DNA from: Amphibalanus amphitrite
Lineage: Eukaryota > Arthropoda > Thecostraca > Balanomorpha > Balanidae
Reading direction: 5' to 3'
DNA length: 64,000 nucleotides
Assembly (NCBI RefSeq): GCF_019059575.1
Contig: NW_024882312.1
Coordinates: 124,001 to 188,000, forward strand
Part shown: positions 45,021 through 56,073 of the stretch, piece after piece
Numbering within the stretch: the first letter of the stretch is position 1
Layout of the letters: each line of letters starts with the position of its first letter
The notes under the pieces: generated by a model
The model's database searches: none
What the model saw: the letters and a program-made list of their open reading frames with translations, nothing else
What the model was told of the DNA's origin: nothing
Program-made: the position numbers and the translations under genes

Positions 45021-45728
45021 CCGCTACCCTACCACGCCCGCTGCCCGCCGCCCGCCGCCACGGCTGCGGCGCGGGCGGGCGACTCCGGGGCGCCGGTGAA
45101 TGCCGGCCGGTGGCCGCCTCGGGCGCCCCAGCGGAGCCGAGGTCAGGTCGCCGGTCGAGGCGGCGGGCAGTCGGTCGCTGCCCCTCACCAACGAAGGTTG
45201 GACGATCTGTCTCCTTCAAGTGTGGGCTAGCGCTGGCTAAACGGCGGCTTCATCCCTCCTCTCAGTATGAGCGTTGGCTGGATGGCCCGCCCTACTCTCC
45301 TGTAATCCTTGGCCTTAACCATTAGTCCCTTAACTCGGGTTGTGTTTTGTAGGGTATCATGAGCGCTCGCATTGACATTTGCTGAGATCAGTGAATTGAT
45401 GTTCTGTATATGACCCCCAATACAGCGGAGGAGAGAGGACATTTTCATTTGTTGGAGTTGAAGCGAGCAATGTGGGTTGGACGCAAGTCCCCCATGTGAA
45501 GAAACACTTTTAATTTCGGCGGTTTTAAGTCAGCGAGGGATAAAAACTTGAAACGGCTTTTTATGGTTCAGCTGGGGGTGGGTGAGGAAACCCTGTACTA
45601 GCCAGGCATGCATGGCTGGAAAGCCTGCTGCCAAAAGCGCCTCGCCTGGGACACCCGTTGTTGATGTGTTGAGTCGTATTCCCTGCCCATACACCCCAAA
45701 TGAACACTTGTTTTCTCTCTTACCAGAG
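45020..45728. other. GC-rich debris, no supported gene
   Basis: Pro/Arg-rich frames are open on both strands between 45000 and 45230. From 45230 on there is only unassigned sequence up to the SGNH ORF. Confidence 0.3.
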
Positions 45729-46458
45729 ATGGAGGACCCGGTGCTACACACCTACGACAGAGAGGCCGACCACTGGATGGCGGAGCAGCTCGCGGGGGCG
45801 GGAGGCGCGGGCGACCGGAGGCCGGATGGCCCCGAGCCCGCTCCTCGCGTCCACCTCCTGATGGGGGATTCCATCGCCCGCCGGGCCCCGTTCGCCACCA
45901 GGAACAGCATCTTCTGCCGGGCTCGAGGAGGCGAGACTTGGGGCTCCCTCCTCGGCAACCTAGACAACGATGTCGAGGCCTAGAGGCTGGAGGCCGACCG
46001 TAGGAAAGGTGTGACCGGCAACATAGCCATATGGCTATCGGGAAATTACGTGTATAACCGACGCTCCGGGCTCGCCAGCTTCACCGACGAAAAACTGGAG
46101 AAGGTCGGCGACCAGGCGGCGGCCTTCTGGCGTCGGCTGAGCGGCGCCAGGCCAGTGTTTGTACTGGGGCCGCTGCCCAGGCCAGACAGAGAGGTGGCCG
46201 GGACACTCAGGTCCCACACTGCCGCCTTCCACCTGGAGCGCCGACTGGTGGCGGTCAGCCGCGCCACTCACGCCGCCACGGTGTGCGGGCTGGGCGAGCC
46301 CTAACAAAGAAAATCCAGCAAAAAAGAGGCTCGAAAACTGTGACGAGTACTTCTGCCGTGATTGGATACATCTATCCCCGAAGGGCTACCAGCGGGTAGC
46401 TCGGTGCGAGGCCTTCCCCGAGTGGCTCCGCGTCGGGGAGGTGGCTGGTGACGAGTGA
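45729..46458 (+). pseudogene. SGNH/GDSL-hydrolase-like ORF with one TAG and one frameshift
   Basis: ATG 45729. Block I is HLLMGDSIARRAPF; RARGGETWGSLL follows. A TAG at 45981-45983 interrupts, but the same frame continues with IAIWLSGNYVY (block III, GNxV with Tyr in place of Asp), VFVLGPLPRPDRE and TAAFHLERRLV up to 46304. A shift is needed to reach DWIHLSPKGYQRVA, the DxxH block V, ending about 46458. About 240 residues in all, the usual size for a minimal SGNH hydrolase. The nucleophile Ser and the C-terminal Asp/His are visible. It is about 40% similar by eye to the 51.5 kb copy. It lies among transposon fragments with no host-gene context. Substrate unknown. Confidence 0.65.
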
Positions 46459-47283
46459 TAACGGGCGACACCAAAATAGACTAGTGATGTGTCCCCCCTA
46501 AACGGCGTCGAAGTGGCGATTGTGTGCTCGACTGTACCACTGCGAGACACGACCCACAAGGAGACGCCCCGACGTATCAGCACCGACCCAATGGACAATG
46601 ACAGTCCCCGAGCACGAGACGACACATCGATACCCGACAATGCATCGCAGGGGTGCTAACGCATATTCTCTAGCCGGCAGACTGCCGCCTGGGTGACCTC
46701 GACCGGAATGCACTGATGACCGCCGTCAGCGTTGGCCTCGACACCTGAGCCGACAGCACCGCTGCTCCATGGGTGTTATGAACAACGTCAGCACCCGGCC
46801 GGCCCCGCGATGTCTGGCGTCACACTTGACAATCGCCCATCAATGCTGACGTCGCTGGCAGCCGCCGAGCAGCCGTGACCTGACACCTGACACCTGACGG
46901 TCATCATCAGTCATCCGTGTCATCTCCGGTCTCTACTCATCGCACGCTCGCTCATCGACAGGCATGCCATCTGGCGCCCGGCATAAGTCAAACAAGTTCG
47001 CCGCCGCGAGGCTGCCGCCGCCATGCCGTCGTCACCTACTGCGTCTACGCTTCTGCTTCTATACAACGCACGCTTCGCCTGGCTGGCACGGTGTGTGTGT
47101 GCACCTCGACGTAAGGCGTACAAGCCGCTGTCGTAAGGTTTCCCGCCGCGTCGCCGCCGCGAGCGTTCGCACGTCGTCATCGTCAGCGCTGGAGATGACG
47201 TCATCATGGAACCGGCAACCCGACTGGACGTGCTACGTTGGCGCCACCCAGCCCCCGTTCACGAGCCTCAGAATTCCTTTACC
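46459..47283. other. No supported gene
   Basis: GC-rich sequence with short frames on both strands. The end carries the first copy of a 27-bp direct repeat (47284-47310). Confidence 0.3.
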
Positions 47284-49608
47284 GTGACGTCACGTGGGCG
47301 GCAAAAATCCCTTCACCCCATAACGATCCATACAAATGAGGCCGAGTTTTGAGCTGGGCTGACGCCCAAGTTGAGGGCTAAAATTTTATAAAAAGCATAC
47401 CATTTGACTCAGTAAGGCTTGATTTTTCCAAAACCGGGCCTCAATAGGTCGAATTCAAATGAACCAAGCATTAATTTTGCCTTTTAGATGAGGCCTGCAA
47501 ATTTCGATGAAGTTTTTTCTCGTGAAGGAAAAAAAATAGTGCTACCAAATGCGTCTTGCGCCGCTTTTGCAAAAGTTAGATACTAACGCCATTTTCTATC
47601 AATAATATGCAAATTTATTATGATTTTGGCCAAATCGAATGGCAAACATTCACTTAACAATAGCAAGACTTCTATGAGGTGCATTGTTTTGGCGAGTGAT
47701 CTATAGTATGCTTCAAAAATACCACTGGAACTTGGTATGCATCATACTGCACTACCAAAGGAACTGAAGACTCGTATCTGAGCCACTTTGAATGCAAGAT
47801 AATGGGCTGAAGTGTGAAAAAGGCTGTGTTATGCCTTTCAAGAGAAGAAAACATGCCAGTATTGGTCTTTTAGCACAAATATTTATTTCTAGTGAATATT
47901 AATAATGTGTAAAATCATAAAATGTTGAAGTTCACTTGATACGAGAACAATCAACAGATCACCAAAGCAAGGGACCTGGTTGACTGGTCTTGTTGAGTCC
48001 TTTTTTACATTTCTCTCATCCAATAAGTACCTAGTTAATTGAGTGAGTATTGTCTACTATTATAATTTGTGGTTAATACCTTATCATAGAACATTGTGAG
48101 CCACTGTCGTGCTGCCGCAAGGCGCAAATGAGCAAGCACAAGTGCTACAGTGACATGAATCATTATGAATGTATTTCCAAGGTGGCATGTACAATAAATG
48201 TTACAAGGGTGGAGTATGTTCTTTTATGAAATGGAAATCATTTAGAGATACAAAACATCACATGATTCAGAAGAATATTGGTGAGCTGATGATATTTTAT
48301 GTTCGTACTTTAATAGCACCCATTAAAATCATTTTCATTTTGTTGAGCAGTGCTCTTGAGATAATGGGTGACCGGGACGGGTCAAGTAATTGAGTTGAAG
48401 AACTATGCTGAAATATGAATACAACACTAAACATTTTCAGCACGAAAAACCATCACCTTTTTCGTCCACTCCAAACACATCTATTTTTGAATGCATATTT
48501 CACACTCAGGAAACCTTAATGTAAGGCTGGCTGAACTGCAGGTTCATTAGCTACGTTAGACTGTGCCCATGCTGCCCACAGTTCCTTGCATAAGAAGACC
48601 AGTGAGTGATGAAGTTCTAACCTCTAAATCATTGAAGTCACTTAGAAACATGGTCTGGCACATTTTGCACAGCTATTTCAATTTCATATAATCCAGCAAA
48701 AGATATGTTGAAAGTCGTATGGAAACCATGAATAATGAATGTGTACTGGAGCAGCCAATCTGCAAATATGGTAACTTCGACGAGATCTTGTTGGTGTGGG
48801 CTTATTCGGCTGGTGCGGATTTGGCATGGTGCGGAGCGGATTTGGCTAATGGCTTGGTGCAGTGCGGATTTAGTGTGGTGGGTAGGTTAAGGTGGTAGGT
48901 TTTAGGTTGTAGATTTAAGATTGTAGGTTGTAGGTAAGGTTAGGCCAGGTTTGGTTAGGTTTGGTTTGGCTTGACTTGATTAGCAGGCATCTCTGGGTAG
49001 AGCGCCTCTTCCTGGTTGGAAAAACAAGTGTGGGGCTTGCTTAACGACTACCACATTTTTTTCTAATGCATGATTTTACTAGATTTTACAATTTGAAACA
49101 TGTCAAAGACTGTTGAAGAGGCAATTGGTGTACATTGCTCAGACCATCACTTTGTCCATATAGCCAATGCAGCATTATTATGAGGGCTAATTATTGCATA
49201 TCTGATGGCCATGCTCAACCCAAAATTTAAAAATATTCATAGCTGAATAAAAATTTAATCACTCATCAGCATTTCAATTTCATTGTGCGATACAAACCGA
49301 CCTCTGATGAACAGACACTATAAGGGAAAATAATGACAGAAATGAGAAAACCTGGTGATATTATAAGCGATCTGATAAATAAAGCTAGAGTCGTCTGAAT
49401 CCTCAATAGTCCTATCTAAAATCGCAAATTTGCCCATTATCACTACCTAATGGGCAAAAAATCCACAAACAATACCCTATATACACGGCCTATACGTCCT
49501 TGAACAATACCTTGCATTATAAATGTCTCACGCAAGTCATTTATGTATTTGCAAACGGCTACCAAATCGCTACCATATTATGTGACGTCACCTGGGCGGC
49601 AAAAATTC
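47284..49608. repeat. 27-bp direct repeats bracketing 2.3 kb of AT-rich DNA
   Basis: GTGACGTCACGTGGGCGGCA at 47284 and GTGACGTCACCTGGGCGGCA at 49582 continue alike for 27 bases. Between them lies AT-rich DNA unlike both flanks and without a coding frame. Either an insertion or a recombination product; no inverted termini were seen. Confidence 0.55.
48880..48970 (+). repeat. Degenerate TAGG/TTAGG tract
   Basis: GGTAGGTTAAGG, TTTTAGGTTGTAG and GTAAGGTTAGGCCAGG words form a tract of the same type as at 11590-11730. Too degenerate for a functional telomere seed. Confidence 0.55.
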
Positions 49609-50520
49609 TTTAGTGAACTAACCTTATAAGTAAAGTAATCTTGGGCGCCACCTGCCTCAGCCGTCGCTACCCACGCCTCTGGCTGTCGGAGGTCTTCATG
49701 CCACCACAGCCCTCTGCACCGACACTGCTGGCGCCACCTGCCGACGCTGTCGGACATCGACGCGCACCGTTGTCTCACGTCTACACCGCTGCTGCCGCAC
49801 CCTGCATCTATAATACAGCGCCTCTCATGTCATCGGACCGCAATTGTGGTTCGCCACCGTAGAGTCGTCTTCACAAAGACTCGAACTCTAAAACCCAGTG
49901 CTCGGGGTTTCAACTAAAAGACTATCCAACGCTCGACTACAAGATCGTCTCTTCGCTTCAAGTTAACGGACTCTCAACTAATGAACTCTAGAAATTGAAA
50001 AGCCCATCGTTCACGTTGTGTTGACATTGTGTTAGGTTAGAATGTGCCGATAGGTAGATAGATTGTTTTAGGTAGGTAGATTATGTACAAATGAAATGTA
50101 ATTCGGACCTAGTTGTGCCCGCATAAAACGTTCCCACATGAAATTTGCAAGCATTCAGCAAATTTCATGTGAGGACTCGCGTTGTAATGTAACATTGTTC
50201 GACACTGTACCATATGACAGAGGTTGTATGTGTGACGAACGACGACCGAGGCGACCCCTACTCTGAGTTGTCGACTGCGCCGGCCGCCGCCGGACAGTCT
50301 GAGTCGTTCACAGTCGGTCCCGAGATCACCGTTCAGTCCAGAGTTGAGATCAGCTCACAGTCGGTCTCGAGTTGAGTTTTGAGTCCGGAGTTGTGTTCAG
50401 TCCTGAGTGCAGTTCCAAGTTCAGTTCAGAGTGGAGATTTCAGTTGAGTTTAAGAAATACAACGGTGGCCGAACACAGCTCTTTATCAAGAAAGAAAACA
50501 CGGCGAACAGTTAATTTGTT
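49609..50520. other. No gene; possible LTR-like segment at 50225-50470
   Basis: From 50225 a GAGTT/CAGTT-rich stretch (GAGTTGAGTTTTGAGTCC and similar) ends with an AAATACAACGGTGG-like transition. Such composition is seen in R/U5 parts of arthropod LTRs. I could not find a partner copy. Confidence 0.3.
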
Positions 50521-50523
50521 ACA

Positions 50524-50655
50524 CCGTGCAGCCAGCTCCGCACGCTGCCGTGTGCCGCGCCGGCGAACAATCGGGCGCTGGCTGTGGGGGCAGCCGCGCG
50601 TTACCGGGTATTATGGTAGGTATGCATTATGCAGTGCTCGGGACTACACTGTCCC
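50524..50655 (+). repeat. Direct repeat C, copy 1
   Basis: GCCGTGTGCCGCGCCGGCGA followed by ACAATCGGGCGCTGGC, repeated at 54412-54531 with few changes. Copy 1 carries a small insertion in GGTATGCATTATGCAGTGCT. A more diverged third copy spans about 50683-50840. Confidence 0.8.
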
Positions 50656-50843
50656 TCGCCATCTCACGAGGCGGTCCGCGACGTTGCCGTGTGCCGCGCT
50701 CACAAAAGCGCTGCCGCCCACCGCCATATTGGTGACATACACGTACATTGCCAGCGAACAATCGGGCACTGCCCGTGCGACCAGCCCGCGATACCGTGTA
50801 CAGTGGTATGCAGTGCTCGGGACCACGCTGTCCCACGCCGCCA

Positions 50844-51410
50844 CATAAAGCTGGGTCCGGTCATCCGGCGAGTGGGTCAGTCGGGTCAGTCAAGCGAAGA
50901 CCGGCATAAGAGTGAGGGTGTGGGAGTCGAAGATGCCCCAGTGCACGCTCTTCGAGAAAGGGGCGCATTGTGACGTTACACGATGAGGGCAAATCGGTCG
51001 CGGAGATAGCTGTGGAACTGGGGCGGACAACAAAAACCATTTGAAAGTGGCTGATAAGATTCCAGAACGAAGGGGAGGACGGAATGGCACCGTAGCAGGG
51101 CGTGGGTTAACATACTTACCTTGAAATATTACCTACACAATGTCATATCCTTCGGTACAGAAAAACACGTATTTATCAAACATGTTCGACATACATCCCG
51201 ATGTTCTTAGTTCTAATAAGGTGATGAGTCTTACTAAGGTATCTTAGTTGGTCTCACCAAGGTGGTGAAGACCCTGTAATGATTTTGCCATCCCTTTTGT
51301 CGTCAGGGACTGGCTGCCCCAAACCATGGACTATGATGATGTGCCAATGTCACAAAAAAGCGCTGAAATGTTTCTGCATGAAGAGCATGAATACCTACGT
51401 AGAACACCGG
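50844..51410 (+). repeat. Direct repeat A, copy 1 (567 bp, carries Tc1-like N-terminus)
   Basis: Nearly identical (by eye about 96%) to 52426-52990. It contains ATG 50933 followed by PQCTLFEK and, after a one-base shift, GRIVTLHDEGKSVAEIAVEL, the helix-turn-helix start of a Tc1-like transposase. This copy has an extra G near 50962 and a TGA near 51042, then a TAG after DGMAP. The same unit extends to AGAACACCGG at its right end. Confidence 0.85.
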
Positions 51411-51475
51411 TATGCTTTCAGTATGTTTTCATAGTATAGTATCATAGTATAGTATGCTTTCAGATCATCGCTATC

Positions 51476-52182
51476 ATGGAGATCGACCTTGCTCTGGATG
51501 AGGCAGTGGACTGGTTCGCGGAACACGGGCCCAGAGGTCGGTCTGAAGACCGCCAGCACCCGGACCCGGACCCGGACCAGCTGCCGAAGCTCCATCTGCT
51601 ATTGGGTGATTCCATAGCAAAGGCCTCGAGACTCGCCCCTCGCGACCCCGGAGATCGGGTCCTCAACCGAGCACGCGGAGGCGAGACGTGGCGGTCTCTG
51701 AGCCGCTATATGGAGGAGGACGTGCGGGTATGGCAAGACACCATGGAGGCGGAGGAGCGGACGCCGGGTCACATCATCATCTGGTGCTCCGGCAACGATG
51801 TATACCACCGGCAAGGCCCTCTGGTGATCACCAGCTCGACCGGGTGGCTGCACTCGCGACGTCAGTGGTTGGCAGACTGGAGCCGCATGCCGAGAAGGTG
51901 TACGTCTTCGGACCACTACCTCGACTGCTGGGCGCGGACCGCGGAGCAAAGTGGGAGCGTACTGCTGCGTTTCACCTGGAAAGAAGGCTGATAAACACCC
52001 GACTCGGCGACTCCAGCGAGATGATTCGTCTGGGACGTTCCCTCACTAAGAAGATGACGAAGAACGCGCGCGCGGTTCGAGCGGATGAGGGCTACCACCG
52101 CACGGACGGTGTACACCTGACGCGGAAGGGGTATGAGAGGATCGGAGCATCCAACTGGTTCCCCGGGTGGCTGCGTATCTGA
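51476..52182 (+). pseudogene. SGNH/GDSL-hydrolase-like ORF, all blocks present, one frameshift
   Basis: ATG 51476. Block I is HLLLGDSIAKAS, then NRARGGETWRSLSRYMEEDV and block III IIIWCSGNDVYHR (intact GND). Near 51830 the frame shifts and continues AEKVYVFGPLPRLLGAD, KWERTAAFHLERRL and the DxxH block V, DGVHLTRKGYERIG, ending at a stop at 52182. About 235 residues. All expected catalytic Ser, Asn, Asp and His positions are present, so the shift may be a recent lesion or a programmed event. The ORF lies between the two copies of direct repeat A, so it sits inside a repeated unit. SGNH ORFs are known in some retrotransposons (for example DIRS-group Ngaro and CR1-type elements); no such partner frames are adjacent here. 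Confidence 0.7.
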
Positions 52183-52243
52183 GCGGTCGTGTGGACGCGG
52201 TGTGACGCAGTACAGTGGATCTAGTAAGGATCTCCAGAAGTCA

Positions 52244-52504
52244 CTGTGTATGACAGTATCGTGTTCCATCCTACAGCTAACTGCTGAGGGAGCTGGTGGA
52301 GAGATGGGAGAGTACTGAGTAGTGTGGTGTGCACTTGGTATATTAAATAAGTCCCCACTCCAGAGGCGGCCGGCCGGCGCGAGCCCCCGAATGCAAGCCC
52401 CGGTTTGTGCGGGCCGCGGCAGCGCCATAAAGCCGGGTCCGGTCATCCGGCGAGTGGGTCAGTCGGGTCAGTCAAGCGAAGGCCGGCTTAACAGTGAGGG
52501 TGTG
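52244..52504 (+). repeat. Direct repeat B, copy 1 (261 bp)
   Basis: Matches 53942-54202 without net length change (CTGTGTATGACAGTATCGTG versus CTGTGTATGACGGTATCGTG at the start). It overlaps the left end of repeat A copy 2. Confidence 0.85.
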
Positions 52505-52990
52505 GGAGTCGAAGATGCCTCAGTGCACGCTCTTCGAGAAGGGGCGCATTGTGACGTTACACGATGAGGGCAAATCGGTCGCGGAGATAGCTGTGGAACT
52601 GGGGCGGACAACAAAACCATTCAGAAGTGGCTGTTAAGATTCCAGAACGAAGGTGAGGACGGAATGGCACCGTAGCAGGGCGTGGGTTAACATGCTTACC
52701 TTGACATATTACCTACACAATGGCATATCCTTCGGTACAGAAAAACACGTATTTATCAAACATGTTCGACATACATCCAGATGTTCTTAGTCCTACTAAG
52801 GTGATGAGTCTTACTAATGTATCTTACTTAGTCTCACCAAGGTGGTGAAGACCCTTTAATGATTTTGCCATCCCTTTTGTCGTCAGGGACTGGCTGCCCC
52901 CAACCATGGACTATGATGATGTGGCAATGCCACAAAAAACCGGTGAGATGTTTCTGCATGATGAGCATAAATACCTACGTCGAACACCGG
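52426..52990 (+). repeat. Direct repeat A, copy 2 (565 bp)
   Basis: Partner of 50844-51410. ATG 52515 opens the Tc1-like helix-turn-helix frame, here uninterrupted for about 35 codons (PQCTLFEKGRIVTLHDEGKS, VAEIAVELGRTTK). One A is missing near 52615 and breaks the frame. The two copies are broken at different places. Confidence 0.85.
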
Positions 52991-53941
52991 CACAGTCGAT
53001 GGATCTTGACAACAATACTGGTGCTGCCGAAAATACAAGAGTCAGTCATGCAAAGCTGTGCTTGTCACACAGAGGGAATAGTTTCCGGTCCCTCCGAACA
53101 GGGCCACTCCAGTGATCAAGTCCGGTTAGCCGTTACGAGGGCTTGGAAAATCATCGTCGATCGTGCCGAAGGAAGACTTGAAATGCCCAAACTCATTCTA
53201 AGAGTGCAACTGACAGTGACAAGTGTCGATGCAGTAGCAAGAACGCCTCGCAAATCGTCTCTAGAACGACAGGTGCGAAGGAAGAGTAAAAAAATAGTTT
53301 GTGATGAAAAATCAGCTTTCTGGTGGAATCAAGGTGGTTAAGTGCAACTTATGTGAAAGACTGACACCAAAAACTTTGATCTTTCAGTCTTGCCCGCGTC
53401 CAACTGCCAATACTCTCAAAACTAAGTTCTATTGAATTTGTTTTTTCCTGTCCATTGATTCAGGGCACGAAGCTGCATAAAAAAGAAAAAAACGATAAGG
53501 AGCAAATAGCCTTTGCAGGAGGCTTCAATAAGCTCTACGACAATGAGTGGAGGTGCCACGTTTCAGCGAGAGCCTTCTGTAGTGAGCACTGACAGAGAGA
53601 CTGCCGACGAGGACATTCCATTGGCGGAGTAACAGACACCTGAGACGCAAAAGGTTTACACTCAGCAGTTCAGCACTCCGGGGCTGGCAGGAGCTGCGCC
53701 TTGCCGAAAAGGGGTTGACCTGCTTCTTTTACCCGGACATCAATGTGGTAGCGGAGCTGACCGAGGACAAACTGCAGGCTATCATCGACTCCCTACGGCT
53801 GATGAGGAAGCACTCGACACTCTTCATGAATTCATGAAGCAGCTGTGAGAAGCAGGCTTAACAAACTGCTGAAAGGCGGGACGGAGCCGCTCGCACAGCG
53901 CGAGGCGTGGATCCGTCTGGGACGGATGCTCGTCCGTCAGG
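52991..53941. other. Unassigned sequence between repeats A2 and B2
   Basis: Frames such as CFFYPDINVVAELTEDKL (about 53730) and IRLGRMLVRQAVYDG (about 53910) are short. The latter resembles the segment just before block V of the SGNH copy at 51.5 kb, so another SGNH remnant may end here. Not certain. Confidence 0.3.
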
Positions 53942-54202
53942 CTGTGTATGACGGTATCGTGTTCCATCCAACGGCTAACTGCTGAGAGACCTGGTGGAGA
54001 GATGGGAGAGAACTGAGTAGCATGGTGTGCACTTGGTATATTAAATAAGTCCCTGCTCCAGGGACGGACGGCCGGTGCGAGCCCCCGGATGCAAGCCCCG
54101 GTTTGTGCGGGCCGCGGCAGCGACACAAAGCTGGGTCCGGTCATCCGGCGAGTGGGTCAGTCGGGTCAGTCAAGCGAAGGCCGGCATAACAGTGAGGGTG
54201 TG
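53942..54202 (+). repeat. Direct repeat B, copy 2 (261 bp)
   Basis: Second copy of 52244-52504. After it the sequence departs from repeat A, so only the first 80 bases of A are present here. Confidence 0.85.
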
Positions 54203-54411
54203 TGCCGGTGCTGTCAAGGCGGCCAGGCTCAGCCGCAGGATGACCGAGGCGGCCCCCGTCACCCGTGTGACATACCCGTGACTCGTAAGCGGGTGTGGCG
54301 GGTACTGATAAGCGATACTGCGGGTCATACATTTTACATGTGATTGTGCGCCATCACGGTGACCTTCGCCCTGCCGCATGCAGCGCTGCGAAACGAAAAT
54401 CCGTGCGCTGC

Positions 54412-54531
54412 CCGTGCAGCCAGCTCCGCGCGCTGCCGTGTGCCGCGCCGGCGAACAATCGGGCGCTGGCTGTGGGGGCAGCCGCGCGTTACCGGGTATT
54501 GTGGTATGCAGTGCTCGGGACCACACTGTCC
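54412..54531 (+). repeat. Direct repeat C, copy 2
   Basis: Second copy of 50524-50655, lacking the small insertion. The B-to-C order differs from the left side, so the blocks have been shuffled. Confidence 0.8.
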
Positions 54532-54591
54532 CGGGCTGCGAGTGTTAGGTTGAGTTGGGTGATTGCTGGTCCGTTTTGTACGTGTGTGGTC

Positions 54592-54760
54592 CGCTGACGT
54601 GTTTGTGATTCAATAAAATCAGGTAGCAGTGTGCCGTATGGCTTGGGCGGCGCCGGCCGCCCAAGCACAACTGATCAGCTGTGAGGTGTTTGTGATTTTG
54701 TGGAATCAGGGAGCGGTGTGCGATATTACTTTGGCGGCGCAGCTGATCAGCTGTGACGAT
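54592..54760 (+). repeat. About 95-bp imperfect tandem repeat
   Basis: GTGTTTGTGATT ... CTGATCAGCTGTGA occurs twice in succession, with GGAGCGGTGTGCGATAT versus GGTAGCAGTGTGCCGTAT in the middle. Confidence 0.6.
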
Positions 54761-55541
54761 CAGATGTGCCCAACTTTTGATGACCTTGGCTTTGCGGCGC
54801 CGGTCGGCGGCGCAGCTGATTGAGCGTCGGCTGTCATGCGACAGGCGACTGGCTGTGCCGCGGTCACGGCTGTGCCGCGCCCGGTGATTAGCCCGGGCCC
54901 AGGACGCCGCTCTGTGGCGGCAATTTGCGCGGGCTTCTCCGATCTCTTCCGGCTGGGACTTGTGCGAGGGCGGTTGTGTCGGGGTGCGCTCCGTGCAATA
55001 AATTACTACAAATTTTTTGAATACTTACATGTCTTGCTGCTGTATCTTGGTGTTGAAATGTGGCAGTGTTGTATTGTGTGCTGTTGTTGTGTTGTGAGTT
55101 CCAACAGGAAAGTCCTAACTAGAAAAAAACCTGGTGCCTGTCTCAGAGGGCAAAACCTGTGCGTTTTTTTTTTGCCAAATTGCACAGGAAAAATCCCTTT
55201 GCTTTGGTATTACGTTACGTTATATCGCTAACGTGTATGTGTGTTTATGGAGCTATCACCTTCATCCACTCCCAGGGGCCATGGTGGCAAGCCACCTAGG
55301 CCGCGCCCGGGGTGTCCGGCCAGATAGCTAGGGGTGGACCCACCCACGGTGGGCAGGTCCCGGTTGCCGCCGCCGCCGCCGCCGGAGGGACGCAGACACA
55401 CGCGCTCGGAAGCCCGAAATCACACGCGGAACAATGGATTACAGAACAATCCCGATGAAACCATAAAAAGCGAAGAGAAAGGAACGAACAGAAATGTTGG
55501 CAATCCCTACCATTACCAGTCGGTTCCAGTTGGGGCTTATG
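54761..55541. other. No supported gene; GCC microsatellite
   Basis: Only short frames. A CCGCCGCCGCCGCCG run is at 55369-55384. Confidence 0.35.
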
Positions 55542-55652
55542 GTGGCGGATGAGGAGCGCAACCGAAAAATGGGTGAGTACGGTCAATAACAGCCAAACTG
55601 GAATGGGTCGCAGCATGGGACACAGTAGCGGCAGAGAGGAAACAATAATCGG
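55542..55652. repeat. 110-bp direct repeat, copy 1
   Basis: GTGGCGGATGAGGAGCGCAA through AGAGAGGAAACAATAATCGG, repeated at 55964-56073 with about six changes. The - frame over both copies is conserved (RPIPVWLLL, LTHFSVALLIRH), but it is too short to call a gene. Confidence 0.85.
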
Positions 55653-55963
55653 TATTAGGGTCCCCTAATAAAGTTTAGTGGCCCCTCTGGAGTGTGAAGA
55701 CCAGCTGGGTCGGAGGTGGGTTGGGGGAGCGGCAGTCCGTGGGGAGGGGGCGAGGGCGGGGAGGGCGAGGGAGGAGACGAGAGGACAGACGTCAGTCAGT
55801 GAGAGGGGAAGACGGTGACAACAGAGGCGGGCCGCGAGTGGCGCGTCTCCCAACCCCCATCCCCAACGGCGCCAATGTCCTCAACATTGTCTCCTCCGTC
55901 TCTTTTTCGTTTTTTTTTATTTCTTCTCTCCCTCTCTCGTCCGACGTCGTCTCACCCACGGTT

Positions 55964-56073
55964 GTGGCGGATGAGGAGCGCAACCGAAAAATGGGTGAGT
56001 ACGGCCAATAACAGCCAAACTGGAATGGGTCGCAGCACGGGACACAGTAGCGACAGAGAGGAAACACTAACGG
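55964..56073. repeat. 110-bp direct repeat, copy 2
   Basis: Partner of 55542-55652, starting 422 bp to its right. The DNA between the copies is purine-rich on + up to about 55820, with a T-rich stretch at 55900-55925. Confidence 0.85.
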
